Shown here piece by piece: positions 1 to 6,881 of a stretch of DNA of 14,248 bases. Source of the stretch: Bacteroidaceae bacterium (lineage in GTDB: Bacteria > Bacteroidota > Bacteroidia > Bacteroidales > Bacteroidaceae); NCBI GenBank assembly GCA_900752815.1, contig CAADWS010000183.1:1-14248 (forward strand), given 5' to 3'. Under the pieces are notes generated by a model. That model was not told the origin of the DNA and made no database searches. It saw only the letters and a program-made list of their open reading frames with translations. Position numbers and translations under genes: made by a program. The stretch's first letter is position 1. Each line of letters opens with the position of its first letter.

Positions 1-272
1 ACTTCTAATTTACTAAATATCAGCGATATGCGCAACCTTTCATACATAAATATTTTATCGATTTAATTCCGCCAACGGGTTAAAAAGTTTATTTTTACGT
101 AAAATTCACCAAAAAAAGAGTCACAAAGAATATACTTAAAAAAAATTCCGCCCTGTCAAAGGGCTCCGTTTTATTCAACAAACCGTTTATCTCAAGCAAA
201 ATCATCACAGAACTTTGCACAAGAACAATCAGAAAACGGCAGGTTTGCCTAGCTCCGCACTTATCTTTTTTA
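1..272. other. AT-rich intergenic region upstream of the sulfatase gene
   Basis: No convincing gene is seen here; open frames crossing it lack recognisable protein features. It is much more AT-rich than the coding DNA. At 150-164 there is a short hairpin (GCCCT, five-base loop, AGGGC) with an A-run on its left, so read on the minus strand it is followed by a run of T. That could be a weak terminator for a gene arriving from the right, but no such gene exists in the window, so I leave it unassigned. Confidence 0.5.
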
Positions 273-280
273 TATATTTG
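273..280 (+). promoter_or_regulatory. Bacteroidota -7 promoter box for the sulfatase gene
   Basis: TATATTTG matches the Bacteroidota sigma-A -7 consensus TAnnTTTG exactly. It would place transcription start about 30 bases before the chosen ATG at 314. The nearest TTTG upstream (244-247) is 25 bases away, longer than the usual 19-21, so the -33 element is uncertain. The box lies inside the longer open frame that begins at 215, which argues that 215 is not the real start. Confidence 0.55.
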
Positions 281-313
281 CCAACGAAAGAAACATTCAT
301 ATTTCATTATCCC

Positions 314-1867
314 ATGAAACTGAAATATCCCATTTTTCTTGCCGGAGTTGCCGGCCTGGCCTGCAACGCATCCGCACAGACTGCAGAACGCCCCAATGTC
401 ATCCTGCTCGTGGCCGATGACCTCGGATTCGGCGACCTTTCCTGCTACGGCGCCACCCGCGTCTCCACGCCTTGTGTCGACAGCCTGGCCGCCACGGGTA
501 CGCGCTTCGTCAACGCACACGCCTGTGCCTCCACCAGCACTCCGTCACGCTACTCTCTGCTCACGGGAGAATATCCCTTCCGCAAAGCAGGTACCGATGT
601 GGCCGCAGGCAATGCCGGCATGATTATCCAGCCGGAACAATACACCGTGGCCGATGCCTTCAAAGCGGCCGGCTATGCCACCGGCGCCATCGGGAAATGG
701 CATCTGGGACTGGGCAGCAAAACGGCCGGACAGGACTGGAACGGCACACTCGACCAACATCTGGGCGACCTGGGTTTCGACTATCACTATATCATGGCCG
801 CCACGGCCGACCGCGTGCCCTGTGTCTACATCGAAAACGGACGCGTGGCCAACTATGACCCGACGGCCCCCATCTCGGTCAGCTACAAGCAGAACTTTCC
901 GGGCGAGCCCACCGGAAAGAACAATCCGGAACTGCTCACCAAACTGCGTCACAGCCATGGACACGACATGAGCATCGTCAACGGCATCGGGCGCATCGGA
1001 TACATGAAAGGCGGCGGAAAGGCCTTGTGGAAAGACGAAAACATTGCCGACTCCATTGCGGCCCATGCCGTCGGCTTCATTGAGCGCAACGCCCAGAAGC
1101 CCTTCTTCCTTTACCTCTGCACCAACGACGTGCACGTGCCACGCTATCCGCACGAACGCTTCCGCGGCAAGAGCCCGATGGGACTCCGCGGCGAAGCCAT
1201 CCTGCAGTTCGACTGGACGGTAAGGCAAATCACCGAGGCCCTCCGGCGCAACCATCTGGACCAGAATACCCTCATCATCATCACGAGCGACAACGGCCCT
1301 GTGCTGGACGACGGCTACATGGACCGCGCAGAGGAGTTGGTTGGCGACCACAAGCCGGGCGGCCCGTTCCGCGGCGCCAAATACAGTTCCTTTGAAGCCG
1401 GAAGCGTTGTGCCCTTCATCGTCAACTGGCCGGGAAAGGTTCCGGCCGGAAAAGTGAGCAAGGCTCTGGTTTCGCAAATCGACAACCTGGCATCGCTGGC
1501 GCGGTTGGCCGGTACGCAGTTGCCTGAAGGCGCGGCCTGCGACAGCCGCGAGCAACTCGACACCTGGCTGGGCAAAAGCGACGCCTCGTGTCCCTACGCT
1601 CTGAAACTGGCCGCCAACCACACCCTGGTGGCCCGCGCCGGAAAATGGAAATATATAGCGCCCAGCAACGGCGGACCGATGATTACCTGGGGACCGAAAA
1701 TCGAAACCGGAAACCTGCCGCAGCCCCAACTCTTCGACATGGAAAAATCGGCCTACGAATCAGACAACGTGGCAGCCAAACACCCCGACATCGTAAGGAA
1801 CTTCCAGCGCCTCATCGACGAGTCACGACGCACACGGGGACCTCTTGACTTCCAGCTGCCCGAATAA
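314..1867 (+). CDS. secreted serine-type sulfatase (arylsulfatase family)
   Basis: A 517-residue sulfatase that should hydrolyse sulfate esters, probably on sulfated glycans; the substrate cannot be read from sequence. Residues 1-22 are a signal peptide ending ASAQ, so it is exported to the periplasm or beyond. Metal ligands are the Asp pair in VADDLGFGD (D35, D36) and TSDNGP (D326, N327). The catalytic signature is STPSRYSLLTG starting at S75, followed by GKWHLG at 127-132. The formylglycine precursor is serine, not cysteine, so activation needs an anaerobic radical-SAM maturase (anSME), which is not in this window. The frame stays open back to an ATG at 215, but the signal peptide and the promoter box at 273-280 support 314. 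The alkaline phosphatase gene follows 118 bases later on the same strand. The family call is firm; the substrate is unknown. Confidence 0.93.
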   Translation: MKLKYPIFLAGVAGLACNASAQTAERPNVILLVADDLGFGDLSCYGATRVSTPCVDSLAATGTRFVNAHACASTSTPSRYSLLTGEYPFRKAGTDVAAGNAGMIIQPEQYTVADAFKAAGYATGAIGKWHLGLGSKTAGQDWNGTLDQHLGDLGFDYHYIMAATADRVPCVYIENGRVANYDPTAPISVSYKQNFPGEPTGKNNPELLTKLRHSHGHDMSIVNGIGRIGYMKGGGKALWKDENIADSIAAHAVGFIERNAQKPFFLYLCTNDVHVPRYPHERFRGKSPMGLRGEAILQFDWTVRQITEALRRNHLDQNTLIIITSDNGPVLDDGYMDRAEELVGDHKPGGPFRGAKYSSFEAGSVVPFIVNWPGKVPAGKVSKALVSQIDNLASLARLAGTQLPEGAACDSREQLDTWLGKSDASCPYALKLAANHTLVARAGKWKYIAPSNGGPMITWGPKIETGNLPQPQLFDMEKSAYESDNVAAKHPDIVRNFQRLIDESRRTRGPLDFQLPE

Positions 1868-1881
1868 CCGACCACATTTCC

Positions 1882-1954
1882 CCGGCAGGACCGGCGGCCG
1901 CTCCCCCTCCAGCATCCGGCCGACGGCCCTGCTGCCGGAAAACCGATAGTTTTC
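1882..1954 (+). other. structured spacer between sulfatase and alkaline phosphatase genes
   Basis: CCGGCAG at 1882-1888 pairs with CTGCCGG at 1932-1938 around a GC-rich interior. It is followed at once by a second hairpin, GAAAAC (1938-1943) with GTTTTC (1949-1954) around CGATA. There is no clean run of T after either, and no TAnnTTTG box before the next ATG. I read it as an mRNA structure within a two-gene transcript, possibly a partial terminator, rather than an operon boundary. Confidence 0.35.
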
Positions 1955-1985
1955 ACTTACTCTATTTACTTATTACACAAACACT

Positions 1986-3401
1986 ATGAACAAAAGACAT
2001 TTTCTATCCATGGCACTGTTCATGCTGGCTGTCGTGGCCTTTGCCGGCGGCAAAGCCAAGTACGTATTCTACTTCATCGGCGACGGCATGGGCGTCAATC
2101 AGGTGAACGGCACCGAAACTTATCTGGCTGCCAAGCAAGGCATCATCGGCACGACGTCGCTTTGCTTCACCCAGTTCCCCGCCGTAGCGCTCATCACCAC
2201 ACAGTCGGCCACCAACGGTGTAACCGACTCGGCAGCGGGCGGCACAGCCCTGGCTTGTGCCAGCAAGACGAAAAACGGAGTGCTGGGCATGCTGAAGGAC
2301 CAGACCACCTCCATCAACAGCATTGCCGTATGGGCACAGCAGGCAGGAGCCGCCGTGGGCATCTCCACCACGGCTTCGATTGACCACGCCACACCGGCCG
2401 CCTTCTACGCACACGTGCCGCAGCGGAGCATGTACTACGAAATCGGGAAGCAGATGCTCGAAAGTGGATTCGACTTTTTCGCCGGTTCCGACTTCCTTGA
2501 ACCGGACAAGAAGAAGGACAGCGAAGGCAGCCTCTACGAGCAGAGCCGGAAGGCCGGCTATACCATTGTACGCGGATACCCGGAATACCGCAACCAGCGC
2601 AATGCCAAAAAGATGATTCTTTTCCAGACGGAAGAGGCCAGCCGAAAGGACCGCTCGTCACTGCCCTACGCCATTGACCGCCAGCAGGGCGACCTGCAAC
2701 TGAAGGAAATCGCTGAAGCCGGCATCGACTTCCTCACCCGACAGAAGAAAAAAGGCTTCTTCTTCATGCTGGAAGGCGGAAAAATCGACTGGGCCTGCCA
2801 TGCCAACGACGCCGCCGCCACTTTCCATGAAGTAGTCGACATGGACGAAGCCATCAAGGTGGCTCTCGAATTCTACAAGAAGCACCCCAAAGAAACGCTC
2901 ATCGTTGTCACTGCCGACCACGAAACCGGCGGCATGGTCCTGGGTCGCGGTGCGTATGCCATGAATACAACTGTCCTCCAATATCAGAAAATGAGTGCCG
3001 ACGCTTATTCGGCTCACCTCACACAACTCTGCCGGAAAGAAGGAAAAAATCTGTCGTGGCAGAAACTTGAAGACGACCTGAAAACCTACTGGGGATTCTG
3101 GGACCAGGTGAAGCTGACCGACAAGCAAACGCAACGGCTGAAGGAAGCCGCCCTCGGCGCACTGACACACAGCGATGAAAAACAGGAGAAGAGCCTGTAC
3201 AGTTCGCTGAATTCTCTGGCCAACACGGCCCGCCTGGTAATGGCCGAAACCTCCATGGTGGGTTGGCAAAGCGGCGGCCACTCCAACGGCTACGTACCCG
3301 TCTTCGCCATTGGCGCCGGTGCGGAAAAATTCTGCGGGAAGTATGACAATACACTGATTGCCACAAAAATAGCAGAGGCCGCCGGCTGGAAGCAAAAGTA
3401 A
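1986..3401 (+). CDS. secreted alkaline phosphatase (PhoA family)
   Basis: A 471-residue alkaline phosphatase that releases inorganic phosphate from phosphomonoesters outside the cytoplasm. A signal peptide covers about residues 1-20 (hydrophobic core LSMALFMLAVVAFA). Family landmarks are in order: FIGDGMG with D33; TDSAAGGTAL with nucleophile S82; SIDHATPAAF with H134; MLEGGKIDWACH with E263, D268 and H272; VTADHETGG with D311 and H312; and GGHSNG with H432. All expected metal ligands and the nucleophile are present, so it should be active. The position matching E. coli Arg166 is not obvious by eye. It follows the sulfatase and shares the same superfamily fold, and the pair is closed by the terminator at 3455-3519. 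No Pho-box-like operator was recognised. Confidence 0.92.
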   Translation: MNKRHFLSMALFMLAVVAFAGGKAKYVFYFIGDGMGVNQVNGTETYLAAKQGIIGTTSLCFTQFPAVALITTQSATNGVTDSAAGGTALACASKTKNGVLGMLKDQTTSINSIAVWAQQAGAAVGISTTASIDHATPAAFYAHVPQRSMYYEIGKQMLESGFDFFAGSDFLEPDKKKDSEGSLYEQSRKAGYTIVRGYPEYRNQRNAKKMILFQTEEASRKDRSSLPYAIDRQQGDLQLKEIAEAGIDFLTRQKKKGFFFMLEGGKIDWACHANDAAATFHEVVDMDEAIKVALEFYKKHPKETLIVVTADHETGGMVLGRGAYAMNTTVLQYQKMSADAYSAHLTQLCRKEGKNLSWQKLEDDLKTYWGFWDQVKLTDKQTQRLKEAALGALTHSDEKQEKSLYSSLNSLANTARLVMAETSMVGWQSGGHSNGYVPVFAIGAGAEKFCGKYDNTLIATKIAEAAGWKQK

Positions 3402-3454
3402 CGTGCAAGGAAAATCTGCCCGAAGCGACAGACTTTCCACCCCCATGAAGCAAT

Positions 3455-3519
3455 GCCATTCCGGCTTCCGGATTATCCTCCCCAAAAGGAGAAAGTCCGG
3501 AAGCCGGAATGGCTTTTTT
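3455..3519 (+). terminator. strong intrinsic terminator after the alkaline phosphatase gene
   Basis: Bases 3455-3472 and 3496-3513 are perfect reverse complements (18 bp, starting GCCATTCC), followed by six T (3514-3519). The 23-base loop contains a smaller hairpin, CTCC (3478-3481) with GGAG (3488-3491). The left side has no A-run, so it works mainly for plus-strand transcription. The stem is long for an intrinsic terminator. Confidence 0.88.
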
Positions 3520-3624
3520 ATGTGCTTCCATCCCGCCGGAACAGGTGAAGAGCACCATACGTCCAGGCGTTCTCATCGTCCGTTTCCGACGACAGGAAAT
3601 GCGGAAATAACGGCAGGAAAAACA

Positions 3625-3697
3625 AAAGTACTGACTGTTTTTTCTAAAGTACTGAGAGAAAAAACTAAAGTACTGAGAGAATTTTCTAAAGTACTGA
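3625..3697. repeat. four-copy 21-bp tandem array of AAAGTACTGA
   Basis: AAAGTACTGA occurs at 3625-3634, 3646-3655, 3667-3676 and 3688-3697, each exactly 21 bases after the last. Copies 2-4 are preceded by CT. The 11-base spacers follow the pattern two variable bases, G, a six-base A/T tract, then CT. Each copy centres on the palindrome AGTACT. Because 21 is a multiple of three, every open frame across it gives a seven-residue repeat (for example KVLREFS on plus), so openness is no evidence for a protein. The array lies between the convergent alkaline phosphatase and lpxB genes and is much more AT-rich than its flanks. On the minus strand, copy 1 reads TACTTTTG, a perfect -7 box, and the others TACTTTAG. 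Function unknown. Confidence 0.85.
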
Positions 3698-3770
3698 CTG
3701 ATTCCGGCCCATCCCCGGAAGGCGGAATCGCGACGCGACGGCGGGGAAACTTTCCCACACCGCCGGCAAC
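3698..3770. other. intergenic spacer with inverted repeats downstream of lpxB
   Basis: GATTCCG (3700-3706) can pair with CGGAATC (3723-3729). Alternatively TTCCGG (3702-3707) can pair with CCGGAA (3715-3720) around a seven-base loop. Nearer the lpxB stop, GGCG (3740-3743) and GGGAA match TTCCC and CGCC (3761-3764). One of these could end lpxB transcription on the minus strand, but none is followed by a good T-run in that direction, so no clear terminator for lpxB is seen. Confidence 0.3.
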
Positions 3771-4910
3771 TCAACCGCGCCGGCTGCGCAGACGTGCCAC
3801 CATTTCGCGGGCCGCGTGCACAGGTGCACCGGGTTCGCCCAGTTTCTCCGCCATCTCCTCATACCCCCGCAGCATATCTTCGCGGCGGCTGCCGCCGGGC
3901 AGGATGGAACGCAGACTGGGAACGAGCACCTCGGGACGCATGTCGGGCCCCACCAGTTCGGGCACCACCTCGCGTCCGGCCACAAGATTGACCAGCGAGA
4001 TGAACGGCACCTTGAGCAGATGACGCCGCAGGAAGGACACCAGCCATTCTCCGGCAATATAATAGCATACCACCTGCGGCACTCGGAAAAGCGCCGTTTC
4101 GAGTGTGGCTGTGCCCGATGTGACCAGAGCGGCACCGGCCCGCGACAACACCTCGTAGGTGCGCCCCTCCACCAGTTCGACGCAGCTGCGCTCAACCCCG
4201 CTGCGCGCAATCAACTGCTCATAGAACGCCCGCGGCTGGGCCGGCGCCATGGCCACCACCAGCCGGTAGCCTTCTGCCGTGAGCGGACCGGCTGCCTGCA
4301 ACATGCGCGACAGGTTGTCCTTGAGTTCCTGACTGCGGCTGCCGGGCAACAAGGCGATGGTATGCCCGTCGGGAGCAGGCCGGCCATGGGCACGCATGTA
4401 GGCATCCACCTCGTCGACCGTGGGGTTGCCTACATAAGAAATGGGATAATGGTGCTTTTTCTCGAAAAAGTCGACCTCAAACGGCAGAATGGAAAACAGG
4501 CGGTCGACATCGCGGCGAATCTGACGGATGCGGTGCTCCTTCCATGCCCATATCTTGGGCGAAATATAATAATAGACCGGACAGATGCCGGCTTCGCGCA
4601 CATAGCGCGCTATTTTCAGATTGAAGCCGGGATAGTCCACCAGTATCACCACGTCGGGCCGCCACTCGCGGATGTGCCGCTTGCAGTCAGACATGCCGCG
4701 CAGGATGGCCGGCAGATGAAGCAGCACGGGGACAACGCCCATATAGGCCAGATGGCGGTAGTGACACAACAACTCGCCGCCGACGGCCTGCATCAGGTCG
4801 CCGCCGTAGAAGCGGAACTCCGCCTCGCTGTCCTCCCGGCGCAGGGCCCGCATCAGATTGGCTGCATGCAGGTCGCCGCTGGTTTCACCGGCTATCAGAA
4901 AATACTTCAT
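3771..4910 (-). CDS. lpxB: lipid A disaccharide synthase
   Basis: LpxB joins UDP-2,3-diacylglucosamine and lipid X to make the tetraacyl disaccharide of lipid A, at the cytoplasmic face of the inner membrane. The 379-residue product is close to the usual length (E. coli about 382). Landmarks: GETSGD at 8-13, ISPKIWAW near 116-123, LLPGSRSQE at 187-195, and the GT-B nucleotide-binding segment TSGTATLE near 264-271. I chose the ATG at 4910, giving MKYFLIAGETSGD. An in-frame ATG at 4925 adds five residues not expected in the family. No Shine-Dalgarno sequence is present, as is normal in this phylum. It lies 63 bases after surE on the same strand, so the two are probably co-transcribed. Its presence shows a lipid A-producing outer membrane. 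Confidence 0.96.
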   Translation of the reverse strand: MKYFLIAGETSGDLHAANLMRALRREDSEAEFRFYGGDLMQAVGGELLCHYRHLAYMGVVPVLLHLPAILRGMSDCKRHIREWRPDVVILVDYPGFNLKIARYVREAGICPVYYYISPKIWAWKEHRIRQIRRDVDRLFSILPFEVDFFEKKHHYPISYVGNPTVDEVDAYMRAHGRPAPDGHTIALLPGSRSQELKDNLSRMLQAAGPLTAEGYRLVVAMAPAQPRAFYEQLIARSGVERSCVELVEGRTYEVLSRAGAALVTSGTATLETALFRVPQVVCYYIAGEWLVSFLRRHLLKVPFISLVNLVAGREVVPELVGPDMRPEVLVPSLRSILPGGSRREDMLRGYEEMAEKLGEPGAPVHAAREMVARLRSRRG

Positions 4911-4973
4911 AAGCGAATGGTGCAAGGACGGGCCTCGCTCTTTCCCCTATCCGGGGCCCGCCGCGCGCGATGA

Positions 4974-5735
4974 TTACATGACGTTTTTCAAAATCTCCAT
5001 CAGGCCCGTTGCCGTCGTGTCGAGTTGCGTCGGCGTCACAGCCACATACCCGTGGGCCAGGGCCCAGCGGTCGGTATCGGTTGCCTCCGGCTCCAGTTCC
5101 TCGCAGTTGCCCACCAGCCAATAGTAGTCGGACCCGTAGGGATGCTGCCGGCGCTCCGTTTCGTGACACCAGCGGCTGTGGGCCATGCGGCAGATGCGCA
5201 CGCCCTCAAACTTGGGCCGCTTCGGGAAATTGATGTTCAGGCAGGTGAAGGGCGGAAGCCCCACGGCAATCGTCTTGAACACAAAGTCCACCAGATAGGG
5301 CCGCAGCGGAATGAAATCCGCGTTGGGCGAATGGTCGCACAGTGAGAAAGCCACAGCGGGAAATCCCTGCAGGGCGCCTTCGGTCACCACGCCCATGGTG
5401 CCGGAATAATGGCTGTTGACCGAGGAATTGTCGCCATGGTTGATGCCGCCCACCACAAGGTCGGGCTGCCGTTCAAGCAGATTGTTCACCGCAACTTTCA
5501 CACAATCGACGGGCGTCCCGCTGCAGGAATAGACCTTCAGCCCTTCTTCCTCACGCAGGAGCTTGACCGTGATGGGCACGGTGGAGGTAATGGCACATCC
5601 CATGCCCGAACGGGGAGAATCGGGCGCCACCACCAGCAAGTCAGCAATCGGGCGGAGGGTTTCAATCAGGAAATTAATACCTTTTGCCGAAACGCCATCG
5701 TCATTGGAAATAAGTATATAGGGTTTGTTTGGCAT
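4974..5735 (-). CDS. surE: 5'/3'-nucleotidase SurE
   Basis: SurE is a metal-dependent cytoplasmic phosphatase acting on nucleoside 5'- and 3'-monophosphates, linked in other bacteria to stationary-phase survival. The product has 253 residues, normal for the family. ISNDDG near the N-terminus gives metal ligands D12 and D13; APDSPRSGMG supplies S43; GGINHGDN supplies N99; YSGTMGVVTEGAL at 110-122 is the conserved core. The ATG at 5735 starts MPNKPYILISNDDG and fits the family. The frame stays open to an ATG at 5768, which would add a poorly conserved hydrophobic stretch. It is the first gene of a surE-lpxB unit, divergent from parA, with a promoter box at 5809-5816. Confidence 0.96.
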   Translation of the reverse strand: MPNKPYILISNDDGVSAKGINFLIETLRPIADLLVVAPDSPRSGMGCAITSTVPITVKLLREEEGLKVYSCSGTPVDCVKVAVNNLLERQPDLVVGGINHGDNSSVNSHYSGTMGVVTEGALQGFPAVAFSLCDHSPNADFIPLRPYLVDFVFKTIAVGLPPFTCLNINFPKRPKFEGVRICRMAHSRWCHETERRQHPYGSDYYWLVGNCEELEPEATDTDRWALAHGYVAVTPTQLDTTATGLMEILKNVM

Positions 5736-5808
5736 AATATACAGAAATATTGCAATTACAGAAAACACGCTGACAAGTCCCGGGAATCTCCTCCCGAAAC
5801 AACTTGTG

Positions 5809-5816
5809 CAAAAGTA
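5809..5816 (-). promoter_or_regulatory. -7 promoter box for surE-lpxB
   Basis: On the minus strand this reads TACTTTTG, a full match to TAnnTTTG, followed by C as is common. It predicts a surE leader of about 70 bases. No convincing -33 TTTG lies 19-21 bases upstream. The same bases on the plus strand form most of an AAAGTACT word (5811-5818) identical to the core of the repeat array at 3625-3697. Confidence 0.55.
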
Positions 5817-5857
5817 CTAAAAAAACAACAAAGGCCGTGGTTTCGAAGAAATTTTGT

Positions 5858-5865
5858 TATCTTTG
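5858..5865 (+). promoter_or_regulatory. -7 promoter box for the parA operon
   Basis: TATCTTTG, followed by C, matches TAnnTTTG exactly. It is 41 bases from the divergent surE box and would give parA a leader of about 135 bases. No clean -33 TTTG is visible at the usual distance. Confidence 0.6.
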
Positions 5866-6004
5866 CAAACGACAGGAAACGGAAAAAAACCGACAGCCGG
5901 ACGAAGAAACCGGCAAAAGACAAGACATTGCCGGCCCTGCCGCTCGTCAGAAGCAACCGGCCCTGCCTCCGGCCGACGGAGAAACGGGCCCCTAAACAAT
6001 ACGT
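5866..6004 (+). other. structured leader of parA
   Basis: The leader holds several GC-rich pairings: GCCGG (5896-5900) with CCGGC (5910-5914); GCCGG (5930-5934) with CCGGC (5957-5961); and CTCC (5967-5970) with GGAG (5978-5981). CCGGCCCTGCC occurs twice, at 5931-5941 and 5957-5967. No ribosome binding site precedes the ATG at 6005. No known riboswitch class was recognised. Confidence 0.4.
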
Positions 6005-6769
6005 ATGGGTAAAATCATTGCATTAGCCAACCAGAAAGGCGGCGTAGGAAAAACAACGACAGCGATGAACCTGGCCGCATCACTGGCAACACTGGAAAAG
6101 AAAGTGCTGCTGATTGATGCCGACCAGCAGGCCAATGCCTCATCAGGACTGGGCGTGGACCTCAGCAAGGTGGACTGCTCCATCTACGAGTGTCTCATCA
6201 ACCAGGCCGATCCGCACGAGGCCATATACACAACGGACATTGACAAGCTCGACATCATCCCCTCGCACATCAATCTTGCCGGCGCGGAAGTCGAAATGTT
6301 CAGCATGCCCAACCGTGAGCAACTCTTCAAGCGGGTTACAGAGCCGTTGAAGTCGGAATACGACTACATCCTCATCGACTGTGCCCCTGCCCTGGGCCTC
6401 ATCACGGTTAACGCCCTCACGGCCGCCAATTCCGTCATCATTCCCGTGCAATGCGAATACTTTGCGCTTGAAGGTATCAGCAAATTGCTCAATACCATCA
6501 AGATTATCAAAAAGAAAATGAATCCCGAGCTCGAAATCGAAGGTTTCCTGCTCACCATGTACGATTCACGCCTGCGACTGGCCAACCAGATTTTCGACGA
6601 GGTGAAGCGCCATTTCCAGGAACTGGTATTCAAAACCGTTATCCAGCGTAACGTAAAGCTCAGCGAAGCTCCCAGCCACGGTCTTCCCGTCATTCTCTAT
6701 GACGCGGAATCGACTGGCGCCAAGAACCATCTGGCTCTGGCAAAGGAAATCATCAGCAAACACTCCTGA
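6005..6769 (+). CDS. parA: chromosome partitioning ATPase ParA (Soj family)
   Basis: ParA is the nucleoid-binding ATPase that moves ParB-parS complexes during chromosome segregation. The 254-residue product has the deviant Walker A motif KGGVGKTT at 11-18 (signature K11, catalytic K16), LIDAD at 37-40 area, Walker B ILIDCAP with D125, and LSEAPSHG near 219-226. It lacks the extra N-terminal DNA-binding domain of type Ia plasmid ParAs, so it is of chromosomal Soj type. The start gives MGKIIALANQKGG, typical of the family. It is first in a five-gene same-strand cluster. The 112-base gap to parB contains the hairpin at 6792-6834. Confidence 0.97.
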   Translation: MGKIIALANQKGGVGKTTTAMNLAASLATLEKKVLLIDADQQANASSGLGVDLSKVDCSIYECLINQADPHEAIYTTDIDKLDIIPSHINLAGAEVEMFSMPNREQLFKRVTEPLKSEYDYILIDCAPALGLITVNALTAANSVIIPVQCEYFALEGISKLLNTIKIIKKKMNPELEIEGFLLTMYDSRLRLANQIFDEVKRHFQELVFKTVIQRNVKLSEAPSHGLPVILYDAESTGAKNHLALAKEIISKHS

Positions 6770-6791
6770 ACACTCAGGCGGCAGAAGGATA

Positions 6792-6834
6792 AAACAAGTA
6801 GACAAACGGCTACGAAGCGTTTCTCTACTTGTTT
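6792..6834 (+). other. long hairpin between parA and parB
   Basis: AAACAAGTAGA (6792-6802) pairs perfectly with TCTACTTGTTT (6824-6834). After one C-C mismatch, AAACG (6804-6808) pairs with CGTTT (6818-6822) around a nine-base loop. The sequence after the stem is T-rich (CTTGTT) but not a clean T-run. It could be a partial terminator or an mRNA processing or stability element setting the ParA:ParB ratio. No TAnnTTTG promoter follows before parB. Confidence 0.7.
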
Positions 6835-6881
6835 CTTGTTCCCCAAAACTCCGCTTCAACCGCAACCGTCATTCATTCCAT

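Noticed and set aside
215..313. N-terminal extension of the sulfatase from the ATG at 215
   Set aside because: It would bury the signal peptide and would contain the -7 promoter box at 273-280.
1133..1138. Possible parS sites at CACGTG cores (also 2412-2417 and 11343-11348)
   Set aside because: Flanking bases do not form the 16-base parS palindrome, and all three lie inside coding sequence with ordinary codons.
545..1729. A 394-codon open frame on the minus strand opposite the sulfatase gene
   Set aside because: No family motif or signal is visible, and it mirrors the codon pattern of a clear sulfatase. Long antisense frames are expected in this GC-biased coding DNA.
3625..3697. CRISPR array
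   Set aside because: Repeats are only 10-15 bases, spacers are low-complexity and 6-11 bases, and no cas gene is present.
3403..4023. Open frames across the 21-bp repeats giving heptad-like proteins (KVLREFS on plus; STL or SQYF repeats on minus)
   Set aside because: A 21-base period forces a seven-residue repeat in any open frame. These frames run into the terminator hairpin and lpxB and have no supported start.
3816..4973. A 385-codon open frame on the plus strand opposite lpxB
   Set aside because: LpxB on the minus strand has the family motifs in order and normal length; the plus-strand product is His/Gln-rich with no recognisable domain.
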